Origin: Prochloron sp. SP5CPC1
GTDB lineage: Bacteria; Cyanobacteriota; Cyanobacteriia; Cyanobacteriales; Prochloraceae
Length of the DNA: 11,208 nucleotides
Direction of reading: 5' to 3'
Assembly: GCA_014323965.1 (NCBI GenBank)
Contig: JACONB010000158.1
Span: forward strand, 1-11,208
Shown: positions 1-6,817 of the stretch, piece by piece
Position numbering within the stretch: position 1 is the first letter of the stretch
How the letters are laid out: each line of letters starts with the position of its first letter
Notes under the pieces: generated by a model
The model's database searches: none
The model's input: the letters and a program-made list of their open reading frames with translations, nothing else
What the model was told of the DNA's origin: nothing
Program-made: the position numbers and the translations under genes

Positions 1-280
1 ACTTGAATACCCCCAGTAAACCCAGATTGGTTACAATACTAAGAGCAAGGAATGTTCTTTTTCTAGCTAAAGAGGTGGAGTTGGCTATCCCTAACCCCAT
101 GGTATAGTCTACTATGGTGGAGATCAGCATCAGACTACAAAAGCGATAGTCCCACCAGCTATAGAAGAGATAGCTAGCTCCCAGTAGGAGTGCGTTTTGC
201 CAAGAACGTTTCTTTAAGGCCCAGTATAAGGTAAATATACTGATTAAAAAAATCAGAAAACTGACACTGATAAAGTTCAT
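1..280 (-). CDS. MBOAT-family O-acyltransferase (AlgI-like), N-terminal part, runs off the window
   Basis: Reading the minus strand from the ATG at 280-278 gives 93 residues with no stop before the window edge. The protein begins MNFISVSFLIFLISIF and continues through LYWALKKRSWQNALLLGASY to LFYSWWDYRFCSLMLIST. This order (first membrane helix, a short basic stretch, then a helix with the Y-S-W-W-D signature) is typical of the start of AlgI/DltB-type membrane-bound O-acyltransferases, which move acyl groups onto extracellular polysaccharides or other acceptors from within the cytoplasmic membrane. Three or four hydrophobic segments are visible; the catalytic histidine lies in the missing part. 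There is no Shine-Dalgarno sequence before the ATG, but an ATTATA at 292-297 reads TATAAT on this strand and could be a -10 box. The gene is divergent from the aldo/keto reductase gene. The family call is by recognition of the N-terminus only; the acceptor is unknown. Confidence 0.8.
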   Translation of the reverse strand, partial: MNFISVSFLIFLISIFTLYWALKKRSWQNALLLGASYLFYSWWDYRFCSLMLISTIVDYTMGLGIANSTSLARKRTFLALSIVTNLGLLGVFK

Positions 281-316
281 GAGTAGAGGTGATTATAAGT
301 TTATCATGGTTTTTAC

Positions 317-348
317 TTGACAATCGTATTGTTGATAAGTTATATAAT
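317..348 (+). promoter_or_regulatory. Candidate sigma70-type promoter for the aldo/keto reductase gene
   Basis: TTGACA at 317-322 is followed after 18 bases by TATATAAT (341-348), close to the -35/-10 consensus. It sits in the divergent spacer about 105 bases before the chosen ATG at 454, leaving a long 5' leader. The overlapping TTGTCA on the minus strand could serve as a poor -35 for the divergent acyltransferase gene (20-base spacer to its TATAAT). Sequence match only. Confidence 0.45.
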
Positions 349-365
349 ATTGGTCTCGCACCCCC

Positions 366-378
366 GGCGCAAAGACGC
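366..378 (-). repeat. Fragment of the dispersed GCGTCTTTGCGCC repeat
   Basis: On the minus strand these 13 bases read GCGTCTTTGCGCC, identical to the core of the copy at 10197-10209 and one base different from the copy at 9892-9904. It lies in the leader of the aldo/keto reductase gene. Such 'tctttgcgcctctgcgtg' strings are, to my knowledge, scattered through many cyanobacterial genomes; their function is unknown. Confidence 0.45.
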
Positions 379-453
379 GAAGGATGTCAGTTATCGACGG
401 TGTGCCCCTACAAAAACTTTTGGTTTAAAATATATAAAATTATAAGTTATAAA

Positions 454-1635
454 ATGAAATATCGACGGTTTGGTCGCACAGAATTACAGATCCCTGTTTT
501 CTCCTGCGGGGGAATGAGATACCAGTACAAGTGGCAGGACGTACCGTCTTCAGAAATTCCTAAGGAAAATCAGCGCAATTTATCCCAGACTATCCACCGT
601 GCTCTGGATCTGGGCATTAACCACATTGAAACGGCACGAGGTTATGGCACTTCTGAAATGCAATTGGGCGAAATTCTCCCCACTTTTCCTCGTGAAAAGC
701 TGATTATCCAAACTAAAGTTTCCCCCACATCGGATCCAAAAGAGTTTCGACGGAAATTTAACCAGTCTCTCTCTTTCCTGAAATTGGACTACGTTGACTT
801 GTTGGGACTCCATGGCATTAATAACCAAGAAATATTGGACTGGAGTATTAGACCCGGGGGCTGTCTGGAGGAGGCGAAAAAGCTCCGCGCGATGGGAAAA
901 GTTCGCTTTATAGGTTTCTCCACTCACGGACCTACGGATATAATTGTCAAAACTATTACTACGGATCAGTTTGACTATGTCAATCTTCATTGGTACTGGA
1001 TCAATCAATTTAATTGGGCTGCTATTGAAGCAGCCCAAAAACACGATGTAGGAGTGTTTATTATCAGTCCTTCCGATAAGGGGGGAAAACTGTACCAACC
1101 GCCACAGAAATTGGTGGATTTGTGTCAGCCTTTGACTCCTATGGTTTTCAATGACTTATTTTGTCTCAGTCATGGTCAAGTTCATACTCTCAGTTTAGGA
1201 GCAGCGCGACCGACGGATTTTGAAGAACATTTGGGAGTATTACCTTTATTAGATAAGGCAGAGGAAATTCTACCGCCGATTTTAGCCCGTTTGGAACAGG
1301 AGGCGATCGCCTGTTTGGGGGAAGATTGGTATCGCACTTGGCACGTTGGTTTACCCTCCGTGGAAGAAACTCCTGGTAATATTAATATACCAGTGATTCT
1401 CTGGCTGAGAAATCTGGCACTAGCCTACGATATGCTGGACTATGGGAAAATGCGCTATAATTTATTGGGCAATGCTGGTCACTGGTTTCCCGGTGTAAAA
1501 GCAGAGGGAGTTGCTAGCCTGGATCTGAGTCAATGCCTCGCTAATAGTCCTCATAGAGATAAAATACCCGCCTTATTGGCTGATGCAGATCGCCTTTTAG
1601 GAGGAGAATCAGTTCAACGCCTTTCTAGCAGTTAG
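454..1635 (+). CDS. Aldo/keto reductase, COG1453-like cyanobacterial type
   Basis: The 393-residue product is probably a cytosolic NAD(P)H-linked reductase of the aldo/keto reductase superfamily; its substrate cannot be told. The TIM-barrel signatures are in order: FGRTELQIPVFSCGG at the start, HIETARGYG (57-65) around the catalytic Tyr64, LIIQTKVSP with Lys88, DYVDLLGLHG with His120, and KVRFIGFSTHG further on. Glu59 stands where most family members have Asp; I believe Glu is usual in this subgroup. The C-terminal third carries ILWLRNLALAYDMLDYGKMR and a GHWFPG segment, as in COG1453 proteins, but has none of the clustered Cys residues that form a 4Fe-4S ferredoxin-like tail in many relatives. 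The start at 454 is preferred to an in-frame ATG at 289, because residues 1-55 of the longer form resemble nothing and cover the promoter and a repeat fragment. No strong ribosome binding site is visible. The next gene begins 35 bases after the stop, so the two are probably co-transcribed. Confidence 0.88.
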   Translation: MKYRRFGRTELQIPVFSCGGMRYQYKWQDVPSSEIPKENQRNLSQTIHRALDLGINHIETARGYGTSEMQLGEILPTFPREKLIIQTKVSPTSDPKEFRRKFNQSLSFLKLDYVDLLGLHGINNQEILDWSIRPGGCLEEAKKLRAMGKVRFIGFSTHGPTDIIVKTITTDQFDYVNLHWYWINQFNWAAIEAAQKHDVGVFIISPSDKGGKLYQPPQKLVDLCQPLTPMVFNDLFCLSHGQVHTLSLGAARPTDFEEHLGVLPLLDKAEEILPPILARLEQEAIACLGEDWYRTWHVGLPSVEETPGNINIPVILWLRNLALAYDMLDYGKMRYNLLGNAGHWFPGVKAEGVASLDLSQCLANSPHRDKIPALLADADRLLGGESVQRLSSS

Positions 1636-1670
1636 AGTCGGTTGTTAATTGTTTGACAGAGAAACTATTG

Positions 1671-2939
1671 ATGCGGTGTAAGATTAAGGTTAACAAAAGT
1701 AGGCGAATAATATTCGCCGGTATCAGCTTGGTAACTCTCTCCAGTACAATTTATCTGCTCTGGAAGCATTGCGCTATTGGAGCTGTTTGGTGTCCTGCTT
1801 TAAACCGGGCGCAACAGTTAGCCAAGTCCTGGGAAGAAATAGTAGGGGGAAAAAATGACTCTGAAAGGGCAATTTTAGCAAGTTTAGAGGAGTTAAATTC
1901 TTCTATTGAGATTTTACACAACATTGCTCCTTGGTCCAGACATGGTAAGATGGCAGAAAAACTGCTCCAAACCTATGAAGCACGTAAGCTGATTTTAGAG
2001 CTAGTGTTAAAGTCTTCCCAAAAGACGACCCAAGCAGTTACTTTAGCTGAAAATCAGCCCTTGAATACTGAAATTACTACCCAAATGCAGCAACTTTGGC
2101 AAGAGGCGATCGCTCTTTTAGAACAATTGCCTGCCCATAGCCAGTGGTATCCTCAAGTAAAAGAGAAAATCGCCCTTTACCAGCAAGAGAGCTTGGCTAA
2201 TGAAATACTAACAGCTGCCCTCCAAGCTGCTAGTATTGCCCAAGTGCGTCAGAGTCTAGCTCAGTCTCCAGACAACTGGCAATTGGTTCAATCTACCTGG
2301 GAAACTGCCATTAAACGCTTAGAAGAGATTCCCCCCAATACTACTGCTAAAGAACAAGGAAAGGAACTGCAACCCATTTGGACTGAGAAGTTAGCTGGGG
2401 TTCGCGCACAAAAACAGCAAGAGCAACTAGCCCTTGGTGCTTACGAACAAGCTATTCGTTGGGCTGAACAAGCGGAAAATGCTGCCGCCCAGAATCAATG
2501 GTCAAAAGCGATCGCGGACTGGAACAATGCTTTAAACTCTTTGGCTTCGATTCCGGTTCAGAGTATTCAATACAATCGTACTCTATCCCAAAAAGAAAAT
2601 TTCACCCAGCAGCTGGCAGAGGCAAAAGCTAGATTGCAACTCGCTCTCAAACAAGAGCAAGCCAAGTTGAATTTAGAGCAAATTTGTGTTACGGAAACAA
2701 AGATTTGTGATTATAAGATTGAAGATAATAGCATAAAAGTAATACTTTCTTCTCATTATATGATGGAAGTGTGGCAAATAGAACTTCAAGCCAGAGTTGA
2801 CGGCAATATAGATATACAAAAGGAACTGAGGAAACATATCTCCAGCGTAGAAAATGCTTTGCAACATATTCGTCAGAATTCTGGCATTCCTCTGGAAGTT
2901 TATAGTTGGGATGGCTCTTTACTGGTAACTTATCCTTAG
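1671..2939 (+). CDS. Single-pass membrane protein with long helical repeat domain, function unknown
   Basis: The 422-residue product starts with a basic segment (MRCKIKVNKSRR) and one hydrophobic helix at about residues 13-31, so it should be anchored with its N-terminus in the cytosol and the rest outside the membrane. The body is Gln/Ala/Glu-rich and strongly helical, with at least three copies of a loose pattern W..AI..L..IP (near residues 143, 210 and 277), suggesting TPR-like or coiled-coil repeats. A separate C-terminal domain of about 90 residues begins near CVTETKICDYKI and ends EVYSWDGSLLVTYP, looking more like mixed strands and helices. HIP1 sites at 2105 and 2509 and ordinary base composition mark it as native. 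A TTG at 1653 would add six residues; neither start has a clear ribosome site. I recognise the general style from cyanobacterial hypothetical proteins but not a named family. It follows the reductase closely on the same strand, without an obvious functional link. Confidence 0.75.
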   Translation: MRCKIKVNKSRRIIFAGISLVTLSSTIYLLWKHCAIGAVWCPALNRAQQLAKSWEEIVGGKNDSERAILASLEELNSSIEILHNIAPWSRHGKMAEKLLQTYEARKLILELVLKSSQKTTQAVTLAENQPLNTEITTQMQQLWQEAIALLEQLPAHSQWYPQVKEKIALYQQESLANEILTAALQAASIAQVRQSLAQSPDNWQLVQSTWETAIKRLEEIPPNTTAKEQGKELQPIWTEKLAGVRAQKQQEQLALGAYEQAIRWAEQAENAAAQNQWSKAIADWNNALNSLASIPVQSIQYNRTLSQKENFTQQLAEAKARLQLALKQEQAKLNLEQICVTETKICDYKIEDNSIKVILSSHYMMEVWQIELQARVDGNIDIQKELRKHISSVENALQHIRQNSGIPLEVYSWDGSLLVTYP

Positions 2940-3126
2940 AGGGTATCTGTGAAGAGAATCTTAAAGGCATCAACCCTATGAGCTAGGCTATTTACGTTTG
3001 TTAAAAGTTGTATTTGATAATTTAAATGCTAATAAGTAATATCTAAAGTAATAACTAAGTTATTTAATAGCAAATTAAACTCTTTATGACAAAATAATAA
3101 ACTACTAAAATATTCTTAAGTCGCTT

Positions 3127-5202
3127 TTGAGGTTGATTACAGAACTGGGGTTGATTACAGAACTCTGCGATCGCTTTCAGAGATTTAAAAATTTTTTTTT
3201 GCTGATCCGGAGGGACTTCTCCGGTGAGCCTAAAGTCACGTGTCACACATTTGAAGTTGGCCAGAGCGTGCAGAACGGGTCCCTGGGTATGGCCATGGTC
3301 ATCCGCACAAACGCTGGGGACCATTTGTATCTATGTCTGGGCAATTCCAACAGGGATATCTCTTGGGCGAATTCCCCTAACTGGACGTCCTATGCATATG
3401 ACAACCCAGCTATCCACCTATCAAAGCTAGAGATTGTCAATGTTTTCCTCTGTGAGCCTGCTGGAGGAACCCAGTACATCATCGTCGATGTGGTTCGCGA
3501 TCCCTCCAGCAATGTGAAGGATATCGAAAGGTTCTACATCGATCCAACCCGACAGCGCCGCCACTACTGGAACTCTCACGATCTCCCCATTGATGTGGAG
3601 GCCGACAACTATCACAGTTGCCTCGGTCGAGCCCCCAGGGGATATGTGGATGGACTTTATACAGCCGGCCATGCTGGGGAAAGTGGCCAATTGGAGTTTC
3701 GTCCTGTCATCAACGTGTACGGAGATGCCCCGCCTACCCCTGTCCGTCTGAATCTACCCGGAGGTGCCGTGCCTAGCGCCATAGCCTCTACTCGGAATTC
3801 AGACCAGTCCACGGATCTGTTCGTTACCAGCGGCAGCACCCTGTACTATTTCTCCAGTTCCAACCAGGCTGACAGTGCCATGGGGGCTACTTTGATCACC
3901 AATGATTTTATATCTGACACAAGCAAGCTCGCCGCCATGTTGCACAAGGAGTTGATTACTCTCTGGGGGCGGAATGGGAGTGATCAGGTATACTACACCA
4001 GTTGTCCGTTGTCGCAGGTCTCAGACCCCTCTGCCTGGAGCGTTCCGATTCCGGTTCTCTCCGGTATCGAAAAAATGTCTCCCTACATTAACGTGGCCAA
4101 CGGCGGCAATACCATCTTCGCAGCCGGTGGTGGAAAGCTACAGAGGATTACTCAAGCTCCCCAGTCGAAACTATGGCAGACCCACGGGATTACTCTGCCG
4201 GTTCCGCCACGGGCGAAGTCTATTTCCTTCAACTCCTACACGACTACCATTCAGGTTGCTGATGAACAAGGTCTTCCCCTCAAGGACACATTGCTTGGTC
4301 TGAGCGCGAGCAATCCCTGTGCGGTGTATATCAATGGCCTTTATTACCGCCTTGACGCAACACCGATCCACATCAAGTCAAACTCCCTTGGTTCCATTAC
4401 CATCGTTGAGGCCACGGACACTCTCAACGGCACCAAGTTCACCGTATCCACTGGGAGTGGTTCTAGCACGACCATTAATCCGATGGATAAGTCGTTTAAG
4501 AAGTTCGCTGCACTGAATACCCCCGATAAGCTCAGGGCAGCCAGGATCCACCTGGGTAACGGCAATACCAAGCCCCTTATTGCCAGCAGCACATCTGATG
4601 ATGATGTGCAGACTATTGCCACGACATTGGGGAATCTCAGCCAGAGCTATGACAATTTAACAACACCCGCTGCAACTCGCGCTTTTGCACCTGCACCTGC
4701 GCGCTCTTTCTCTCTTGATGACATCGGGCATGACATTGTCGTCCCTGCGGGGGATCTGTTTAACTGGCTGAAGTCTAAAGTCAAGGCCGTTATTCATGTG
4801 ATTAAAGATGCGGCTACAGAAGTGTGGCACTTCGTCGCTAACATCGCTGGCAAGGTCTATCGCGCCGTCCTTGACACCGTCGAGGCTGTAGTCGGAGCCA
4901 TAGAATGGGTCTTCAATGCTATCAAGACTGCGATCGAGGATATCATCGAATTCATCAAGTTCCTCTTTGAATGGGGTGATATTAAACGCACTAAGGAGGT
5001 TTTGCACAACCTGATCAAGCAGTATGCTGAGGGCCAAGTCAGCAGCATTCAGACCATGAAGCAGGACTTTGACAACATGATTGCTGGGGTTGAATCTACT
5101 GTGAACCAGTGGGCCCACATTCAAGATTGGTCAGGTCTTGGATCTGCTGCCTCTCCCCTAATCTGCTCCAGTCCCTTATTGATGATTTGTGGACTGCCCT
5201 GA
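3127..5202 (+). CDS. Large uncharacterised protein, N-terminal part of a gene split by a frame change; probable foreign origin
   Basis: The open frame codes for up to 691 residues but stops early: its last sensible residues are near GLGSAASP (about 5155), followed by about 15 residues of out-of-frame sequence. Residues about 45-360 look like a beta-propeller, with repeating strand-rich motifs such as GDHLYLCLGNSNRD, DRFYID-like and VDGLYTAGHAG segments and STLYYFSSS. An Ig-like or invasin-like strand region follows (about 372-440, with DEQGLPL and YINGLYYRL). A long run of amphipathic helices begins near 543 (NWLKSKVKAVIHVIKDAATE) and continues to the break. From memory the layout and phrases such as FLFEWGDIKRTKEVLHNLIK resemble large hypothetical proteins of filamentous fungi and some actinobacteria and proteobacteria; no function is known to me. 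There is no signal peptide. The start is unclear: TTG at 3127 is the longest, GTG 3268 and ATG 3289 are alternatives, and none has a ribosome site. G+C is visibly above the neighbours, with much ATC, GTC, ACC and AAG, and no HIP1 site lies inside. Confidence 0.7.
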   Translation: MRLITELGLITELCDRFQRFKNFFLLIRRDFSGEPKVTCHTFEVGQSVQNGSLGMAMVIRTNAGDHLYLCLGNSNRDISWANSPNWTSYAYDNPAIHLSKLEIVNVFLCEPAGGTQYIIVDVVRDPSSNVKDIERFYIDPTRQRRHYWNSHDLPIDVEADNYHSCLGRAPRGYVDGLYTAGHAGESGQLEFRPVINVYGDAPPTPVRLNLPGGAVPSAIASTRNSDQSTDLFVTSGSTLYYFSSSNQADSAMGATLITNDFISDTSKLAAMLHKELITLWGRNGSDQVYYTSCPLSQVSDPSAWSVPIPVLSGIEKMSPYINVANGGNTIFAAGGGKLQRITQAPQSKLWQTHGITLPVPPRAKSISFNSYTTTIQVADEQGLPLKDTLLGLSASNPCAVYINGLYYRLDATPIHIKSNSLGSITIVEATDTLNGTKFTVSTGSGSSTTINPMDKSFKKFAALNTPDKLRAARIHLGNGNTKPLIASSTSDDDVQTIATTLGNLSQSYDNLTTPAATRAFAPAPARSFSLDDIGHDIVVPAGDLFNWLKSKVKAVIHVIKDAATEVWHFVANIAGKVYRAVLDTVEAVVGAIEWVFNAIKTAIEDIIEFIKFLFEWGDIKRTKEVLHNLIKQYAEGQVSSIQTMKQDFDNMIAGVESTVNQWAHIQDWSGLGSAASPLICSSPLLMICGLP
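3131..3164 (+). repeat. Two tandem copies of a 16-base sequence
   Basis: GGTTGATTACAGAACT occurs at 3131-3146 and again, identical, at 3149-3164 (period 18). A HIP1 site (3167-3174) and an A/T-tract (3187-3200) follow directly. The period is a multiple of three, so the open frame passes through it as LITELG-LITELC. It lies between native AT-rich DNA and the G+C-richer large gene, so it may mark an insertion or duplication edge. Confidence 0.7.
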
Positions 5203-6335
5203 AAGAAGAAGCACATGTGCTCGAGGGCGTGCTGGATCAGCTCGAAAAGTTGGCAACGGACTTCTCAAAGCTTAGCGTGGAAGACGTACTGAAGAGGCTT
5301 GTTGGGATCCTGGCCGACGGTGTGCTGAGCAGCGCCCAAGTGGTCGTGGATGCAATACTCAATATCCTCTCAGATGTGGCGACAACAGCTCTGGGGATTC
5401 TGGATGCCAAAATCCACATCCCGGTTATTTCCGATATTCTGAATGCCATCGGAGTGCCAGACATCTCATTCCTCGATCTCTTCTGCTGGATATCTGCCGT
5501 TGCCTATACTGTGGTCTATAAGATAGCGGAAGGTAAGGCTCCCTTCCCGGATGACGCCAACACCAACTTCTTGATCAACGCTTCCAGCCTCTCAGAGCTG
5601 CAACAGGCGTTCAGTAGTCCACCATCATCACTAATGATGGCAGATGAAATGATGGAAGATGAGATGATCCAGCTTACAGCAGCACCCATGTCGGGAGACA
5701 GCGGTCTTTTTCAACTCCCCCAAGGAGTGCAGGATGCCATCTTCATTACAGGCCATTCTGTGGCTGGCTTCTGCACGTTGATGGCCGACTTTGTCAACAC
5801 ATTCGAGGCTGCAGAGGAAACGGGGGAAAACCCGTTCGGTATACCCTCAGCGGTTCTAGGTGTAATCACTGGCGGGTCAGTGGGAATTGCCAACTTCCTT
5901 GTGCCGAAAGCTCCGATAAAAAACAAGGCCGTCAAATATATTGGTACTGCGACCACCGTTGCCGTAATAGTGTGTAAAGTGATCTTTTGTGGCCCCCTCC
6001 AGAAGAAGTTTGGGGCTTCTGAGGGAATCATGAACAAGCTGGCTGCCAACGACGGTCGTGCTACTGGCGCAATTGTTAACTCGATTCTTATTATTCCCGC
6101 CCTCGCCTGCACCGGCTGGCACTTCTACGAGCTATCCCAGGATTCTGCCGGAAACGAGAGAACTGATGCCATCCTTGAGGAAGTCAGCAATCTCACCTCC
6201 TATATTTCCCGCGTTGCCTACACGGCAGCGGTCAATACCAAGAATCCGGAAACGAAGGCCATCGAAATTGGTGTCATGGCAGTGGCCAATGTAGCCTATG
6301 CTGGCTTGCAAACCGCTGAGGCAGCTGTTCATTAG
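5109..6335 (+). CDS. Large uncharacterised protein, C-terminal part of the same split gene
   Basis: This frame overlaps the preceding one by 94 bases in a different phase. The first 16 or so residues are the alternate reading of the upstream coding sequence; meaningful sequence begins about 5157 with PNLLQSLIDDLWTALKEE, so the ATG at 5109 is probably not a natural start. One extra C in the CCCC run at 5155-5158 would join the two parts without a stop. Residues 20-100 are amphipathic helices, 102-140 contain HIPVISDILNAIGVPDISFL and a hydrophobic stretch, 175-186 are a Met/acid-rich string (LMMADEMMEDEM), and 208-300 and 318-340 hold several hydrophobic, Gly/Ala-rich segments that could insert in a membrane. 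The end (NVAYAGLQTAEAAVH) is again helical. Amphipathic plus hydrophobic helices downstream of a propeller-like region would suit a membrane-active or secreted factor, but that is only inference. As it stands, this part could be made only by internal initiation or frameshifting, so the locus is most simply a broken gene. Confidence 0.65.
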   Translation: MGPHSRLVRSWICCLSPNLLQSLIDDLWTALKEEAHVLEGVLDQLEKLATDFSKLSVEDVLKRLVGILADGVLSSAQVVVDAILNILSDVATTALGILDAKIHIPVISDILNAIGVPDISFLDLFCWISAVAYTVVYKIAEGKAPFPDDANTNFLINASSLSELQQAFSSPPSSLMMADEMMEDEMIQLTAAPMSGDSGLFQLPQGVQDAIFITGHSVAGFCTLMADFVNTFEAAEETGENPFGIPSAVLGVITGGSVGIANFLVPKAPIKNKAVKYIGTATTVAVIVCKVIFCGPLQKKFGASEGIMNKLAANDGRATGAIVNSILIIPALACTGWHFYELSQDSAGNERTDAILEEVSNLTSYISRVAYTAAVNTKNPETKAIEIGVMAVANVAYAGLQTAEAAVH

Positions 6336-6367
6336 TTAGAAAAGTTATATCGATCATTTGGTCTTGT

Positions 6368-6388
6368 AGGTGCGTTAATAACGCACCT
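6368..6388. repeat. Perfect 9-base-pair palindrome (AGGTGCGTT / AACGCACCT)
   Basis: AGGTGCGTT at 6368-6376 and AACGCACCT at 6380-6388 are exact inverted copies around a three-base AAT loop, 33 bases after the stop of the large gene. The 'TAGGTGCGTTA..TAACGCACC' form is familiar as a dispersed cyanobacterial palindrome. It could act as a terminator hairpin, but only a short T-poor tail (TTCCTTAG) follows. Confidence 0.65.
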
Positions 6389-6400
6389 TCCTTAGTGATT

Positions 6401-6434
6401 TGTGTTGGGTTTCATTCTTCAACCCAACCTACGG
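6401..6434. repeat. Dispersed cyanobacterial palindrome (GTTGGGTT / AACCCAAC)
   Basis: GTTGGGTT at 6404-6411 pairs with AACCCAAC at 6421-6428 across a nine-base loop, and the right flank continues CTACGGG. The string 'GTTGGGTTTC...CAACCCAACCTACG' is one I recognise as very abundant between genes in many cyanobacteria. Together with the palindrome 15 bases upstream it fills most of the spacer between the large gene and the next small gene. The rest of that spacer to 6640 holds one HIP1 site (6474-6481), a TATAAT at 6504-6509 without a good -35 partner, and a loose inverted repeat (TAAGCATA at 6563, TATGCTTA at 6599). Confidence 0.65.
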
Positions 6435-6640
6435 GATGAACTTTTCTGGCTCACTAGCTATGGCAAAATCAGGGCGATCGCCTAATGAATAAGCTTGTTA
6501 TATTATAATGGAAAAGTACAAAACTGTTGTTGATGTCTTATCGTGAGCACCCCGTGGAATTTTAAGCATACAAGCCATGCTAAGACTGCTAAATTTTATA
6601 TGCTTACAACTGTGTTTACCTGAAGAACTGGGAGGAGATA

Positions 6641-6817
6641 ATGGTGATTGAGGATCCAATTGTTGCAGAGGTGCGCAAGTACCGTGAGGAACATGCAGCT
6701 TTTTATGGACACGATATTAAGCGGATAGTTATGGCACTTCGGGAACGTGAGCAAAAATCGAAGCGTTCGGTACTGAATCCAGGACCAAAATATCTCACAA
6801 AAAAAACTGGAGGCTGA
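6641..6817 (+). CDS. Small charged protein (58 aa), antitoxin-like, no partner gene seen
   Basis: An ATG at 6641, preceded by an excellent ribosome binding site (GGAGGAG at 6631-6637, four-base spacing to the ATG), opens a 58-residue frame. The protein starts MVIEDPIVAEVRKYREEHAA, continues FYGHDIKRIVMALREREQKS and ends with a basic, Gly-rich tail. 'DPIVxEVRxxRExHAAxFxxDxxxI' is a pattern I know from short cyanobacterial proteins often annotated as hypothetical or as antitoxin-like and found beside toxin genes. No toxin-like frame follows within 300 bases, so here it stands alone. Its predicted fold is one or two charged helices. Good start signals argue that it is expressed; the function is inferred only from resemblance. 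Confidence 0.75.
   Translation: MVIEDPIVAEVRKYREEHAAFYGHDIKRIVMALREREQKSKRSVLNPGPKYLTKKTGG

Noticed and set aside
580..1098. Minus-strand frame of 172 codons inside the reductase gene
   Set aside because: It lies wholly antisense to a well-supported enzyme and has no family features.
1653..1684. TTGACA at 1653 as a promoter for the second gene
   Set aside because: No -10 box at suitable spacing; the 35-base gap to the upstream stop argues for co-transcription.
3224..3430. Plus-strand frame from GTG 3224 with a good ribosome site
   Set aside because: The translation is low in recognisable content and overlaps the family-like frame; kept only as a hint of a lost start.
4657..5124. Minus-strand frame of 155 codons inside the large gene
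   Set aside because: Antisense to family-like coding sequence; long open antisense frames are expected in G+C-richer DNA.
5711..6112. Minus-strand frame of 133 codons in the C-terminal part of the large gene
   Set aside because: Antisense to the sensible plus-strand frame, with no recognisable motif or start signal.
6563..6606. TAAGCATA/TATGCTTA inverted repeat as an insertion-sequence end or small RNA
   Set aside because: Only eight base pairs with a 28-base loop in AT-rich DNA, no transposase and no target duplication.
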